Numbered from the stretch's first letter, positions 35,051 through 45,763 are shown. The stretch: DNA of 64,000 nt from JBJFGR01 sp051892875 (GCA_051892875.1 JBJFGR010000140.1:39230-103229), one strand, 5' to 3'. A program made the numbers and translations. The notes: generated from the sequence alone by a model not told the origin.

Positions 35051-35563
35051 TTATAATTTTTTCAATAAAACCAACTTTGATATATTTATCATCCCGTCTT
35101 GCTTTCTATCAACTATCAATTGTTCCACAACAACATTATTATTCCTTTCTAGCAAAAATATCAATTTTATAAATTGACTATACTTATAGCTTTCTTTTGA
35201 AACTATATTAACTCTTTCACCACCTAATCTCTGTACATTAAGTCCTGTTATTCCTACTCGTTTAGCTGTTTTATTTACACAATCATATACAGTACAATCT
35301 CCCATTTCTCTTATAACTTCACGATTAGGTATATCTTGTGCGTTATCTATAATATAATGATACTTTGCTCTTTCCTGGTTGTAAGTGTATTTTGCTTTAT
35401 TTAGAGATTTTGAGATTGGAGTAATAATAGCTAAATATCCAGTAAAACAAACAATACCAATAAATAGTATCATCAATAAATACTTTTCATTAGGTGAAAG
35501 ATTTAATAACTTATCTTTTATTCTTGCAAATCTATCGTTATTTAGAAATTGATTAAGATTCAT
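35051..35563 (-). CDS. gspM: Type II secretion system protein M
   Basis: The 170-aa bitopic inner-membrane protein has a transmembrane helix at about 28-50 (LLMILFIGIVCFTGYLAI), preceded by LNLSPNEKY, the typical GspM start. A periplasmic ferredoxin-like domain that pairs with GspL follows. It lies 2 nt after gspL. Confidence 0.9.
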   Translation of the reverse strand: MNLNQFLNNDRFARIKDKLLNLSPNEKYLLMILFIGIVCFTGYLAIITPISKSLNKAKYTYNQERAKYHYIIDNAQDIPNREVIREMGDCTVYDCVNKTAKRVGITGLNVQRLGGERVNIVSKESYKYSQFIKLIFLLERNNNVVVEQLIVDRKQDGMINISKLVLLKKL

Positions 35564-35565
35564 TG

Positions 35566-36876
35566 TTATTCCTCTTTCAGTTTTATATTTAAAACATATA
35601 AAGACTCATTATTCATCGTTTTAGCTTCTTTTATTTCAACAATATATGAAATTTTTAAATTCTCTATCAAGCTTGTCATACTTAAATCTTTTGTTCCTAT
35701 AAATGAAACATTGTAAATTTTTGTATTTCTATCAAATTCCAATTTCTGAACTTTTATAGCTTTCTCATCAGATAATTGTTGAAACAACTTATTAGAACCA
35801 GATACAAATTCAGTTGAATTATCAACACTTGCTTTGGCAATTATCTTTTTAATTTCTCCCACAGGATCTGGTACTTTTGTATTTCTTCCTGTTATTTGAG
35901 AGTATACTTTATGCTCTAGTTTTTTTAACTTTAAGATTTCAGATTCATAATGCTTAATATTTATTACGGATGTGATTGACCAAACAACAGCAACAGCTAT
36001 CATCAAAAAAATAACTTTATTCCAAGCTCTTAACCACTGTAAGTTTATATCAAAATTAAATGAAAATGATTCCTTTTTACGTGGTATTAAGCAAACTTTT
36101 GATTCTAATGCTGTTTTAGCCATAACTTCAAAACAGTTAGGCACTAAATGTTCTTTCCAAACTAAATTGTTCTTAGGAACTTCACTTAAAGAAATAAATT
36201 CTGTAGATTCTTTATCATATTTATCTCCTATATATTCAAACCATTCATCATTTATTGAATACCCTGAAGTAATAGAATCTCTTACAAGCCAATGATTATT
36301 CACATGCATTGCAAAAACCGATGTTGGTACTAGATTTTTAACATTTGTCTCAGAGGCTCTATCTTGTTGTATAGCTTTCTCATTCTCATCTGTGTCAACA
36401 ACTTCATTATTTGATGATATTTTCTTTTCAATATCAAATAAATTTACTGGAATAGCCATTATGTCTGGAATAGCAACATATAAATCAAAACCTAACTGCT
36501 CAATGATATTTACAAATAATTCCAATTCTCTTGGTTTGTATATCATTACAGAATATTTTTTCTTATTTTTATTAATAATTTTTAAAGAAAGTTCTTCTAT
36601 ATCTTCGGCTAATTCATCCTCAATAGCATAGAGTAGTAAATTAGAATTTCTTGAGGTTACTCGTGTAGGATATTCTATCTCCTTAAAAGACAACGAAGAG
36701 GATGGATACAAAAATACAACTTTATTTGTAGCAGCCTGTTCTTTTAGCAATGCTAATTCTTCAAGATTGTACGCTACACCATTAGATAATACAGATTTAG
36801 AATCTTCATCATATGTAAACCATACATAGTCTCTAGGACTAATTAAATTAGGCCTTATAAAAAGAAACTCACTCAC
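35566..36876 (-). CDS. gspL: Type II secretion system protein L
   Basis: The 436-aa protein has a cytoplasmic actin-like domain (about 1-270) that recruits the GspE ATPase, one transmembrane helix near 283-303 (VIFLMIAVAVVWSITSV) and a periplasmic domain. A low-complexity acidic segment at about 160-180 is inserted in the cytoplasmic part. Its start overlaps the end of gspK by 8 nt. Confidence 0.9.
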   Translation of the reverse strand: MSEFLFIRPNLISPRDYVWFTYDEDSKSVLSNGVAYNLEELALLKEQAATNKVVFLYPSSSLSFKEIEYPTRVTSRNSNLLLYAIEDELAEDIEELSLKIINKNKKKYSVMIYKPRELELFVNIIEQLGFDLYVAIPDIMAIPVNLFDIEKKISSNNEVVDTDENEKAIQQDRASETNVKNLVPTSVFAMHVNNHWLVRDSITSGYSINDEWFEYIGDKYDKESTEFISLSEVPKNNLVWKEHLVPNCFEVMAKTALESKVCLIPRKKESFSFNFDINLQWLRAWNKVIFLMIAVAVVWSITSVINIKHYESEILKLKKLEHKVYSQITGRNTKVPDPVGEIKKIIAKASVDNSTEFVSGSNKLFQQLSDEKAIKVQKLEFDRNTKIYNVSFIGTKDLSMTSLIENLKISYIVEIKEAKTMNNESLYVLNIKLKEE

Positions 36877-37891
36877 TAAATTCTCCTACTGTACGTTGAT
36901 AAACATAAATATTATTTGCATCATTTCTATAAAACCTTGATTTGAACATAAACTGGTATTCATCATATTCAACTTTTATATTTGCAATAAAATAATTTGA
37001 TGTTACAGTTAGAGTTTTTAATAATCTTGGTTGTAATCCACTAAAATAATTGATTCTTGATTTAACTTGATCAAGGACTAAAAAATCACTTGTACTATCC
37101 CACCCTTTTGCAGGTCTATCCTTATCAATTATATCTGACAGAGTCTGAACATCTACCTCACCTAATAATAGCGAGTACAACAACGGAGCTTGCCTAGAAG
37201 TCAACATATTGATATTCACTTCTAATTTACTATGAGGTAAAGCACAGATCATATTCTCAATTTTTCGATACAGTTCATCATCCATTCCTTTAATAAATCT
37301 CAGCTCACTTTTATCATAAAACAAATTATTTGCTGTAAGATGCTTTGTATGCAAAGTCGAGTAATATAAATCTTCGGCACCATAATTCGTGTTTAATTCA
37401 TTATTTGCATCTATCCAATCAACCATAGAATCAGCTACTGTCTGAGATACTGTGGAATCAGCTCCCATAAATTCTAGTAATAATTTAAATACTAAGTATG
37501 GATAATTACTTTCGCTAAATGAAGCATGTTCTTCCTCTGGTTTTAAATCTGTACTAATTTTTGTATTTATTGAATTCAAATTAAAACAAGCTTGTTCATC
37601 ATAAACACTACCACTAATAATAGCACTATCCAATGGTATTACTTGATTTGGCTGAGCCCAAGACATTTGCATATGAACTTTTGACGGACTTTTTTTAAAA
37701 TCTTCTTTCATATACTTTTTTATAATACCTTCTATACCATCAACATACCAAAAGGAAGTTCTACTCATTATTGAATTATGTGCGACAAATTGCACTCTAT
37801 TATACTTTGTGATTAATGAAGAAGTAGAAACCATAGCAATGGCTAAAACAATCAAAACCATTATCAATGCTGAACCTTTTTTATTTACCAT
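36869..37891 (-). CDS. gspK: Type II secretion minor pseudopilin K
   Basis: About 340 aa, the large minor pseudopilin that caps the pseudopilus. It has the prepilin N-terminus NKKGSALIMVLIVLAIA and the conserved ACFNLNSIN and MVDWIDANN segments. As is usual for GspK there is no Glu5 after cleavage. I prefer the ATG at 37891; a GTG three codons upstream (37900) is in frame. It overlaps the gspJ end by 11 nt. Confidence 0.92.
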   Translation of the reverse strand: MVNKKGSALIMVLIVLAIAMVSTSSLITKYNRVQFVAHNSIMSRTSFWYVDGIEGIIKKYMKEDFKKSPSKVHMQMSWAQPNQVIPLDSAIISGSVYDEQACFNLNSINTKISTDLKPEEEHASFSESNYPYLVFKLLLEFMGADSTVSQTVADSMVDWIDANNELNTNYGAEDLYYSTLHTKHLTANNLFYDKSELRFIKGMDDELYRKIENMICALPHSKLEVNINMLTSRQAPLLYSLLLGEVDVQTLSDIIDKDRPAKGWDSTSDFLVLDQVKSRINYFSGLQPRLLKTLTVTSNYFIANIKVEYDEYQFMFKSRFYRNDANNIYVYQRTVGEFSE

Positions 37892-38489
37892 TGCTTTCAC
37901 CAGAAATAATATTATAAACTCGTGTTATATCACCATAGTCCACAGTTTCTATCTCAATCTTTACCCCTTCAGGAACCCTTACTTGATCTGCCCAAGTTTT
38001 ATTCCAAATACCTTGTTTATAAAATAGAACTTTAAATTTTTTTACATTATCCAAAATATCAATATATTCAGGAGTAAAACCTATAATAGTATCAGAAAAT
38101 GGGTAGGTGGCTCGTTGCAATTTTTTATCTTTTAATCTATACCATACTCTTACTATTTCAGATTTTGGTAATAGAGCTCCTGGATTTATTGATCCACCTC
38201 TAGAGAAGGTTATTCCAACATCGTCAGATTGAAACATTTTATCTCCGACTTGCATCACTCTTTTCGCACTTTGCCCATCTAGTCTGCTAGATCGAGGAAC
38301 CATTTGTGAATAATCTTGATCAAGTATATATAAAGCCTTTTGCAACTTTAATAAACTTTTTACTTTTAAATCAACAATTTCGTCTGTTGAAAGAATGCTT
38401 GAAATAAATTGATGAGTACCTATAGCTATAAAACCAAGGATCATTATCGATATAATTACTTCCAACAAGGTAAAACCACGATTATTCAT
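37881..38489 (-). CDS. gspJ: Type II secretion minor pseudopilin J
   Basis: The 202-aa protein has the prepilin motif NNRGFTLLEVIISIMIL (cleavage after Gly, Phe at +1, Glu at +5). The body contains a disordered-like loop and DYSQMVPR, common in GspJ. It forms the tip complex with GspI and GspK. Confidence 0.93.
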   Translation of the reverse strand: MNNRGFTLLEVIISIMILGFIAIGTHQFISSILSTDEIVDLKVKSLLKLQKALYILDQDYSQMVPRSSRLDGQSAKRVMQVGDKMFQSDDVGITFSRGGSINPGALLPKSEIVRVWYRLKDKKLQRATYPFSDTIIGFTPEYIDILDNVKKFKVLFYKQGIWNKTWADQVRVPEGVKIEIETVDYGDITRVYNIISGESNGK

Positions 38490-38501
38490 ATATTTTACTT
38501 T

Positions 38502-38870
38502 TTACTTACTTAAATAGGTTCTTATATACCCTGAAATATTATCAAATTTAGGTGATAAAGAAACTTCAACATCCATTGATTTAAAATTAGCATCTTGAGT
38601 ATTCTGACCTCTATACCTATAATACCATTGTCTACCAGCTAAACTAACCTTACCAGTTACCCAGCTATTATTTGGCCATTTTTTTGATATCTTAAACTCT
38701 GCTATAACATTATCTGCTACTATATGGGCAAACATATACTCTTCTGTTATATCCAAACCATTAATTGCTGTACCTACTACTCTAGAGATAGTAGCAGCAG
38801 ATATTGCAAAAATAAACAACGCGATCAAAACTTCTAATAAAGTCATTCCTTTATTTAAAAATAACCTCAT
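38502..38870 (-). CDS. gspI: Type II secretion minor pseudopilin I
   Basis: The 122-aa protein has the prepilin motif NKGMTLLEVLIALFIFAI and the GspI segment VADNVIAEFKISKKWP. It starts the pseudopilus tip with J and K. It lies 12 nt before gspJ. Confidence 0.93.
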   Translation of the reverse strand: MRLFLNKGMTLLEVLIALFIFAISAATISRVVGTAINGLDITEEYMFAHIVADNVIAEFKISKKWPNNSWVTGKVSLAGRQWYYRYRGQNTQDANFKSMDVEVSLSPKFDNISGYIRTYLSK

Positions 38871-38890
38871 TACTAATTCATCCCCTTGAT

Positions 38891-39505
38891 CTACTCAAGT
38901 TCTTTTATCTCCCCTAATTCGTTTCCTATAATAGTCACCTTATTTTTGTTATCATTATCAGTATCAATAAATGTTATCTTAAATGGTGTAGTTTCTCCAC
39001 TTGGGTAAAACAATATATGCGGATCACTATTTCTTGCTTTATGAGATTCCATATTAAAATTAATGCTATTCATACTTCTATCGGGAGATAATATCTCTAA
39101 ATTCCCTATTTCAGCATATAGTTCTAAATTATCCTCAAAATTTCTTTCAGTAATTATATTATCGTTTTGATAAGTAACCCAATCTTGGATATCCCAATCA
39201 GTTGTTTTAAATTTATTCTCATCATTAATTGATAATTTTTTTTTTGTATTTTTATTTCTAATTACAAATTTATACCCATTATTCTCCAAGTGTAAACCAA
39301 TAATACGTCCTTCCATTGACGCACGGTCCTCTATTTCTTGAATTATTTTTGATAACCGTTCTGCTTCTGCTTCAGGTGTATAATCACTATAGACACCTGA
39401 AGGGACAGACAAGGTCGCCATATTTATAATTAACCCAACTATACATACAGCAACTATAATTTCTATTAAGGTAAAACCTCTATTTAGCGTAATTCTTAAC
39501 TTCAT
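38891..39505 (-). CDS. gspH: Type II secretion minor pseudopilin H
   Basis: The 204-aa protein has the prepilin start NRGFTLIEIIVAVCIVGL. It links the tip to the GspG shaft. Its ATG shares a base with the gspG stop codon. Confidence 0.9.
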   Translation of the reverse strand: MKLRITLNRGFTLIEIIVAVCIVGLIINMATLSVPSGVYSDYTPEAEAERLSKIIQEIEDRASMEGRIIGLHLENNGYKFVIRNKNTKKKLSINDENKFKTTDWDIQDWVTYQNDNIITERNFEDNLELYAEIGNLEILSPDRSMNSINFNMESHKARNSDPHILFYPSGETTPFKITFIDTDNDNKNKVTIIGNELGEIKELE

Positions 39506-39966
39506 TAATTAGCACAATTTTCTAAACTTTCTAAAGTAACATTGTCAATGTTCCAATTACCTATATCATCACACGTATTACTTTCACCGTCAGGTCCAGC
39601 ACTATATATATCGTACTTCATACCATGTTCACTAGGGTATTTATATAAATAATCATTACCCCAAGGATCTTTTGATAATTTTTCAATAAAACCTTCAGAT
39701 GGATAAGTTTTTGGAATTGGTGCAGAAGTTGGTTTCTCAACTAATGCTTTTAGTCCCTGTTCAGTCGTAGGATATTTATGAGTACCTGCTTGCATTTTAA
39801 AAGCTTTAAGACCAGTATCAAATGTATTTAAATCTTGCTGTACTCTTGAAATATTCGCGGTATCTAAATTACTCATCAAAGCAGGAGCTACTGCACCACC
39901 TAACAAACCTAGTATTACAATTACTACCATTATTTCTAGTAATGTAAAACCAAAATTATTTCTCAT
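39505..39966 (-). CDS. gspG: Type II secretion major pseudopilin G
   Basis: The 153-aa protein has the motif NNFGFTLLEIMVVIVILGLL, giving cleavage before Phe and Glu at +5. KYPTTEQGLKALVEKP and the C-terminal DGE...DDIGNW calcium site are typical of the major pseudopilin. The prepilin peptidase that matures it (GspO/PilD) is not in the window. Confidence 0.95.
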   Translation of the reverse strand: MRNNFGFTLLEIMVVIVILGLLGGAVAPALMSNLDTANISRVQQDLNTFDTGLKAFKMQAGTHKYPTTEQGLKALVEKPTSAPIPKTYPSEGFIEKLSKDPWGNDYLYKYPSEHGMKYDIYSAGPDGESNTCDDIGNWNIDNVTLESLENCAN

Positions 39967-39967
39967 A

Positions 39968-41212
39968 TTATTTTCCTCCGACTATATTGTTCATTTGTAA
40001 TAAAGGTTGCAAAATTGATATTACAATAAATAAAACTATTGCAGCCATTACGATTATTAAAATAGGCTCAAATAAAGAAATTGCAATAGATACATTTCTC
40101 TTAAATTCATTACTTTGATTACTAGCAGCTCTTGCAAGCATATTTTCTAGTTCACCACTTTTTTCTCCTGAAGCGATCATCTGAATCATCATAGGTGAAA
40201 ATAATTTCGTTTCAGACAAAGAACGACTTAAACCTTTACCTTCTCTAACTTTTTCAGCTGCAATCGCTAATTTTGATTTAGCTACTATATTTGTTAAAAC
40301 ATCACTACTAATATACATAGCCTCAATTAATGGTACAGAGCTTGCGTGTAAAATACTCAAGGTTTGTGCATATCTTGCGGTATTCAATGTTTTACTAACT
40401 TTACCAACGATTGGTAATTTAAGTAATAGTTCATGAAATTTCTCTTTAATATTTTTATATCGTAAAGAGTAATTAAACAATACTATGCAAAATACTAAAA
40501 ACAGTAATACTAAAAAACCATAATGGCGTACAAAATCAGACAAGGCTATAAGAATAGTTGTTGATGTAGGTAAAGCAGCTTTCATATGAACAAATTGCTC
40601 TACTACCTTGGGAACAACGGAAGACAAGAGAAGAGAGATCACCCCGAAAGCTACAACCGTAAGCACTACTGGATAAATCATAGCCTGAGTAACTTTAGAT
40701 TTTATATCTTGGTTACTTTCTGTATAGTCTGCTAATTTACTTAGTACTTCATCCAAATGCCCCGATTTTTCACCAGATGCAACCATTGCTACATATAAAT
40801 CGTCAAATACTCTAGGAAATTTTTTCATAGAGTCAGCTAAAGATAAACCTTCACATACCTTTTCTCTTACGGAACAAATTATCTTTGCATGTTTCTTATT
40901 CTCACATTGTTGCGAAACAGCCCATAGTGACTCTTCAATCTGCATTCCAGAAGATACTAATATTGATATATATCTGGTTATTAAACATAGATCTCCACTC
41001 TTCATTGAAGGTTGTCTAAATTTGTTTATAAAACCTAATAACAGAAAATCATTTCCTGAAATTTTAGATTTATCTGATAATAACTTGATTTGTGAAGGAA
41101 TTAATGCCATTTCTTTTAATTTTACTCTGACAATTCTTGGCGAATCAGCCTCTATTTCCCCCTTCTTTTTTTTACCATTCATATCAATTGCAATGTAAGA
41201 ATAAAAAGGCAT
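39968..41212 (-). CDS. gspF: Type II secretion inner-membrane platform protein F
   Basis: The 414-aa protein has two repeated T2SSF domains (about 80-200 and 280-400), each with the VASGEKSGHLDEVL/IASGEKSGELENML motif, and three membrane helices. The N-terminal part starts MPFYSYIAIDMNGKKKKGE. It lies 3 nt after gspE. Confidence 0.95.
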   Translation of the reverse strand: MPFYSYIAIDMNGKKKKGEIEADSPRIVRVKLKEMALIPSQIKLLSDKSKISGNDFLLLGFINKFRQPSMKSGDLCLITRYISILVSSGMQIEESLWAVSQQCENKKHAKIICSVREKVCEGLSLADSMKKFPRVFDDLYVAMVASGEKSGHLDEVLSKLADYTESNQDIKSKVTQAMIYPVVLTVVAFGVISLLLSSVVPKVVEQFVHMKAALPTSTTILIALSDFVRHYGFLVLLFLVFCIVLFNYSLRYKNIKEKFHELLLKLPIVGKVSKTLNTARYAQTLSILHASSVPLIEAMYISSDVLTNIVAKSKLAIAAEKVREGKGLSRSLSETKLFSPMMIQMIASGEKSGELENMLARAASNQSNEFKRNVSIAISLFEPILIIVMAAIVLFIVISILQPLLQMNNIVGGK

Positions 41213-41215
41213 TAA

Positions 41216-42763
41216 CTACTCCCCGCTTGTTACTCTTAATACTTCTTCTAGCGAAGTAACACCTTCTAAAACCTTAGAAAGACCATCAGCTTTAATTGAA
41301 GGAACATCATTTCTAGCTATTTTTTCAATTTCAATTTCACTTATTCCTCTGCTAATTGCTTGTCTTATTTCTTCATTAATTATGATTAATTCATGTATAC
41401 CTGTTCTTCCCTTGTACCCTGAATTATTACAATAAGAGCAACCACAAGGTTTGTAAATATAACAAGGTTTTAAAATACCTAGCAATTTCATTTGCATAGG
41501 ATTAGTAACTATTTTTTCTTTACATTTTGGACACAATGTGCGAACCAATCTTTGCGACAAAACACCAATTAATGATGTTGATAATAAAAATGGTTCTATT
41601 CCCATATCATTCAAACGAGTAATAGCTCCGATAGCTGTATTTGTATGTAATGTGGATAAAACTAAATGACCTGTTAATGATGCTTGAACAGCTATTTCTG
41701 CAGTTTCGCGATCTCTTATTTCACCTATCATTACTATATCTGGGTCCTGGCGCAAAATTGCTCTTAAGGCTCTTGCAAAAGTCATATCAACTTTTGTATT
41801 TACTTGAGTTTGTCCAATACCCTCTAAATCATATTCCACAGGATCTTCAACTGTTAATATATTTCGATCTTTAGTATTTATTTCTGATATAGCAGCATAT
41901 AAAGTTGTACTTTTACCTGAACCTGTAGGACCAGTTACTAATAAAATTCCGTGTGGGCTATGTACCAATTTTATTAAATTATTACAAATTGACTGAGTCA
42001 TACCTAATTGGGACAAATCTAATCTTACATTATTTTTATCCAATAAACGCATAACTATACGCTCACTGTAACTTGTTGGCATTGTTGACACACGCACATC
42101 AACCTGCTGATTACCGATGGTTAAAGAAATTCTTCCATCTTGAGGTATTCGTTTTTCAGATATGTCCAATTTTGACATAACTTTAATTCTTGATATCAAA
42201 TAAGGGGTAAATTTTCTTTCTAAAGTAATATTTTCATGAAGTACGCCATCTACACGGAATCTTATTACAAGTTTATCCTCATAAGGCTCAATATGTATAT
42301 CAGATGCTTCTTCTTTAACTGCCTGTGCTAACATAGCATTGATAAATCTTACCATTGGTGAATTTTCGCTATTATCCAACAAGTCTGCTTTATTAAGATC
42401 TTCTGTTAAATCTTCAACATCATCACCCATATTGCTTGCTATTCTTCTAGCTTCTGAATCATCATTCTGGTAAACATCTACTAATAATTGGTCAAATTTT
42501 TCATTTTCAATAATTAAAGTAAAATCTTTATGAGTAAATCTCCTAACCTCCAATAGAATATCAAGCTTTGGTTGATTTTTGCATAGTAAGTACAACTGCT
42601 CCTTTTGCTCAATTAATACTACATTATTTTCTCTTGCGTATGATAAGGGTAATTTCACATTATATAAAGTATTCAAGTTTTGCTCAAAAACATTTAATAT
42701 ATCCGAAACATTTTCCTTATCGTAATATTCATCAAATTCAGCTTCAGTAGTACTATCTGTCAT
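41216..42763 (-). CDS. gspE: Type II secretion ATPase E
   Basis: The 515-aa cytoplasmic motor has Walker A GPTGSGKST near 278-286, an Asp box IVMIGEIRDRETAEIA, a His box and the C-terminal zinc-binding tetracysteine region (CPKC... and CSYC). The ATG at 42763 is chosen because GGAGG lies five bases upstream. A GTG four codons earlier overlaps that site and the gspD stop. Confidence 0.95.
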   Translation of the reverse strand: MTDSTTEAEFDEYYDKENVSDILNVFEQNLNTLYNVKLPLSYARENNVVLIEQKEQLYLLCKNQPKLDILLEVRRFTHKDFTLIIENEKFDQLLVDVYQNDDSEARRIASNMGDDVEDLTEDLNKADLLDNSENSPMVRFINAMLAQAVKEEASDIHIEPYEDKLVIRFRVDGVLHENITLERKFTPYLISRIKVMSKLDISEKRIPQDGRISLTIGNQQVDVRVSTMPTSYSERIVMRLLDKNNVRLDLSQLGMTQSICNNLIKLVHSPHGILLVTGPTGSGKSTTLYAAISEINTKDRNILTVEDPVEYDLEGIGQTQVNTKVDMTFARALRAILRQDPDIVMIGEIRDRETAEIAVQASLTGHLVLSTLHTNTAIGAITRLNDMGIEPFLLSTSLIGVLSQRLVRTLCPKCKEKIVTNPMQMKLLGILKPCYIYKPCGCSYCNNSGYKGRTGIHELIIINEEIRQAISRGISEIEIEKIARNDVPSIKADGLSKVLEGVTSLEEVLRVTSGE

Positions 42764-42774
42764 TAATGCCTCCA

Positions 42775-44709
42775 CTATTCTACATCATCCTGAGCTTTTA
42801 TAACTTGAATAACATTAGGTGAAATAACAATAGTTGAATCCAACTCAGGCATTACTGGTGTAGATAAACGCATTGGTAATAATCTCAACCCTTCTTCATG
42901 ACGCTGTAACTGTTCATTTCTAAACATAGAATACTTTGCAGTTGAAATTCCCGCATAAGATTCATCATCTCTTAATATTATTGGTCTGATAAAAACCATT
43001 AGATTTCGTTTAGAACTTGTTGATGTTGTTTGTTTAAATAATTCACCTAATAAAGGTATATCACCTAAAATAGGTACTTTACTTACTGTTTCTTCTGTTT
43101 TATGGTCTATTAAACCACCTAAAACAACTGTTTCTCCACTCTTAACTAATACTGAATTTTTTATAGTTCTTACATTAAATGTTTCACCATTAGCAGACCC
43201 TTTAGATGAAGCTTCTACTGAAGAAACTTCTTGCTCTAATGTTAATAAAACACTATCACCCTCATTTATTTGTGGAACAAATTTCAATTTTGTGCCGACT
43301 GTTTTTCTTTCAATTGTATCGTACCTAGTTTCTGAAGATGTAGAAGTTTGAGTACCTGTTTTTACAGGAACTTCCTGACCAATATTAAATTCAGCTTCTT
43401 GATTATCAAGGGTTATAATACTCGGAGTTGATAATACATCAGATTTATTATCAGAACGCATCATTGTCAACAAACCAAACCAATTACCATGGTAGAAACC
43501 TATCCCAGCACCTTCAATAGAACCTGCTACATTAGTGATGCTAGGTGGATCACTTCTAAACATGTCAGACACTTGTACTTGAGATACAGAACTAGGACCC
43601 TGAACTATACCACCTTTAATATTACCCCATTGAATACCTAATTGTGCAGCATTAGAATCACTCATTTCCACAATAATGGCTTCAACAAGAACTTGGGCTC
43701 TTCTTATATCTAATTTCTTGATAATCGTATCTATTTCTTTTATATATGTCGGATCTGCATATACAATAATTGCGTTAGTAGCTTCATCTGCATAAATATT
43801 CAATTTATTAGTATTTATACTACCTGACGAAGAACTGCTTTCTCCTTTCACTAAATTTTTACCTATACCGTTAAGAGTTTCTATAACATCTTTAGCCTTG
43901 GCATAGCGCAAATAAAATACTTTCGTGTTTCCAGAGTTAGCCTGTTCCATATCTAATTTTTTTACTAAATCAATTACTCTTACCCTAGCTTTAGGTTCTC
44001 CAGATATTACAACAGAATTAGTACGTTCGTCTGCTACAATCTTTGGAATTAACAATGCAGAAGTATTGTTACTTTTATCCCCCTTAATAATAGTATTTAC
44101 AACTCTAACCACTTCTGTTGCTGATGCAAAATTTAAATGATAAATCTCAACATCTTGATTGCCTGCTTTATCAACTCTATTGATAATTTCCACTAATCTA
44201 TTAACTACTCTAGCTCGACCTGTTATTAAAATAACATTCGATGGTTCATAGTGAACTACATTACCAGCACCCTGATTATCTATCAAACTTCTTAATAAAG
44301 GAGACAATTCTCTAACATTAACGTTATGAACAGGTATCACCCTAGTAATCATTTCATCACCATTAGCTTCCCCGTCACTTACAGGAACCCCACTTGTTTT
44401 GGCAATAGCAGATCTTACAACTTTGTAAGTATTGTTATCTAACGGTACAACAGCATAACCATAAACCTCAAGAACGCTCAAAAAGAATTGATAATATTGA
44501 TCTTCGTTCAGCAAATCATAACTTCGAACATTAATTTTCCCTCTTACAGCTGGGTCTATAATAAAACTTTTATTTAAATTTTTCCCAACTGTACTTATAA
44601 ATTCCTGAATATCAGTACCCTTAAAACTTGCAGAAAATTCCTCTGCAAACGCAGTCTGCATTAATACAGAACAAAAAATACAAATTTTAAAAAATTTATT
44701 TATATGCAT
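42775..44709 (-). CDS. gspD: Type II secretion secretin D
   Basis: The 644-aa protein has a signal peptide (cleavage likely after AFA, residue 22). N0 (about 23-100, FSASFKGTDIQEFISTVG) and N1-N3 follow (about 125-350, with a Ser-rich loop GESSSSSGS in N3). The secretin core (about 380-600) has VPVKTGTQTS and VPILGDIPLLGELFK. It forms the outer-membrane channel. Its ATG shares one base with the gspC stop. Confidence 0.95.
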   Translation of the reverse strand: MHINKFFKICIFCSVLMQTAFAEEFSASFKGTDIQEFISTVGKNLNKSFIIDPAVRGKINVRSYDLLNEDQYYQFFLSVLEVYGYAVVPLDNNTYKVVRSAIAKTSGVPVSDGEANGDEMITRVIPVHNVNVRELSPLLRSLIDNQGAGNVVHYEPSNVILITGRARVVNRLVEIINRVDKAGNQDVEIYHLNFASATEVVRVVNTIIKGDKSNNTSALLIPKIVADERTNSVVISGEPKARVRVIDLVKKLDMEQANSGNTKVFYLRYAKAKDVIETLNGIGKNLVKGESSSSSGSINTNKLNIYADEATNAIIVYADPTYIKEIDTIIKKLDIRRAQVLVEAIIVEMSDSNAAQLGIQWGNIKGGIVQGPSSVSQVQVSDMFRSDPPSITNVAGSIEGAGIGFYHGNWFGLLTMMRSDNKSDVLSTPSIITLDNQEAEFNIGQEVPVKTGTQTSTSSETRYDTIERKTVGTKLKFVPQINEGDSVLLTLEQEVSSVEASSKGSANGETFNVRTIKNSVLVKSGETVVLGGLIDHKTEETVSKVPILGDIPLLGELFKQTTSTSSKRNLMVFIRPIILRDDESYAGISTAKYSMFRNEQLQRHEEGLRLLPMRLSTPVMPELDSTIVISPNVIQVIKAQDDVE

Positions 44710-45641
44710 TATTCTTCCAAATCCAAGTTTATAGTTTCTCTATCACCATTACGTTCAACAACAATTTCAATTTTGGTTAAATTTTGAATTTGTCCCATAA
44801 TTTTCATAGCTTCTGCATCGTTACTCAAATCGTGACCATTTATTTCTACAGCTATGTCTCCTTCTTTTAATCCTGAATTAATAAATAATCTTGTATCTTC
44901 TCCTGGATTCAGTTCGTACCCTACTATCTTACCATCTTTCATATATGGAGAAATTTTCAACATATTAAACAATGCACCAGGGTTACCTAAAAGCTCTGTT
45001 CGAACATTCTTTAGTTCTGATTTTTTGTCATCTGATTTTTTATCTGAGTTAGTATCACTAAAATATTTTTCAAATTTTTTATCGTCATCTTCAAATGAAA
45101 CATATTCAAGAGTTTCATTGTTATCGATGATAATTTTTGTAGGATAAATACGTAAAATTCTTACATTTTTTATACCTTTTATATCATCACCAACTCCATA
45201 AACGTCTTCTTTTCCACTATAAGATAAAGCAACAGATCCTTTTTTACTAACAGTACTAGCCGAGATACCTGTTATTTTTATATTTAAGCTAGATTTTTTA
45301 ATTGAAGAAAAATCTACAGCTTCCGCTCCTTTCTTCTGATTTTTCAATTGAGGGATAACATTAACAAATTTTCCAAATAAATATATTCTCTCAGGTTCAA
45401 TCTTATTTACTAACATAAGATTTTTAGGAATATATTGTCTATATTGAATGGAGTATGGCATCAAAGACCATAGCATTGTTGTAATCATATACGCCAATAC
45501 AAGAAATAAGAATATAAAAATATACTTAGTTATTTTTTCATTTAAAAAACTTATATTTTTTAATTTATCTTGTACTTGCTTATTCTTCAATAAATCATGT
45601 AACATGCTAACATATGTTTTTCTAACGTTTGCCATTACCAT
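44709..45641 (-). CDS. gspC: Type II secretion protein C
   Basis: About 310 aa. One transmembrane helix (about 40-60 from the chosen start), a homology region (about 120-190) that touches secretin N0, and a C-terminal PDZ-like domain (about 215-305, with INSGLKEGDIAVEINGHDL). I start at the ATG at 45641, which has GGA six bases upstream. An in-frame ATG at 45674 lies within the predicted -10 element and is probably upstream of the transcript start. First gene of the operon. Confidence 0.9.
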   Translation of the reverse strand: MVMANVRKTYVSMLHDLLKNKQVQDKLKNISFLNEKITKYIFIFLFLVLAYMITTMLWSLMPYSIQYRQYIPKNLMLVNKIEPERIYLFGKFVNVIPQLKNQKKGAEAVDFSSIKKSSLNIKITGISASTVSKKGSVALSYSGKEDVYGVGDDIKGIKNVRILRIYPTKIIIDNNETLEYVSFEDDDKKFEKYFSDTNSDKKSDDKKSELKNVRTELLGNPGALFNMLKISPYMKDGKIVGYELNPGEDTRLFINSGLKEGDIAVEINGHDLSNDAEAMKIMGQIQNLTKIEIVVERNGDRETINLDLEE

Positions 45642-45673
45642 ATTAATTCCATCGGTTCCTATTAAAGAGAACA

Positions 45674-45701
45674 ATTATATCACTGTTAAATATCTTTCAA
45701 A
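45674..45701 (-). promoter_or_regulatory. gsp operon promoter
   Basis: The minus strand reads TTGAAA, 15 nt, TATAAT (or TTTGAA with 16 nt). Transcription would begin near 45667 and serve gspC to gspN. Confidence 0.6.
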
Positions 45702-45763
45702 TTTATTATAATAAAAAATCATATGAAGTAACTATGTGATAATTGTAACATGTTTCAAATTAA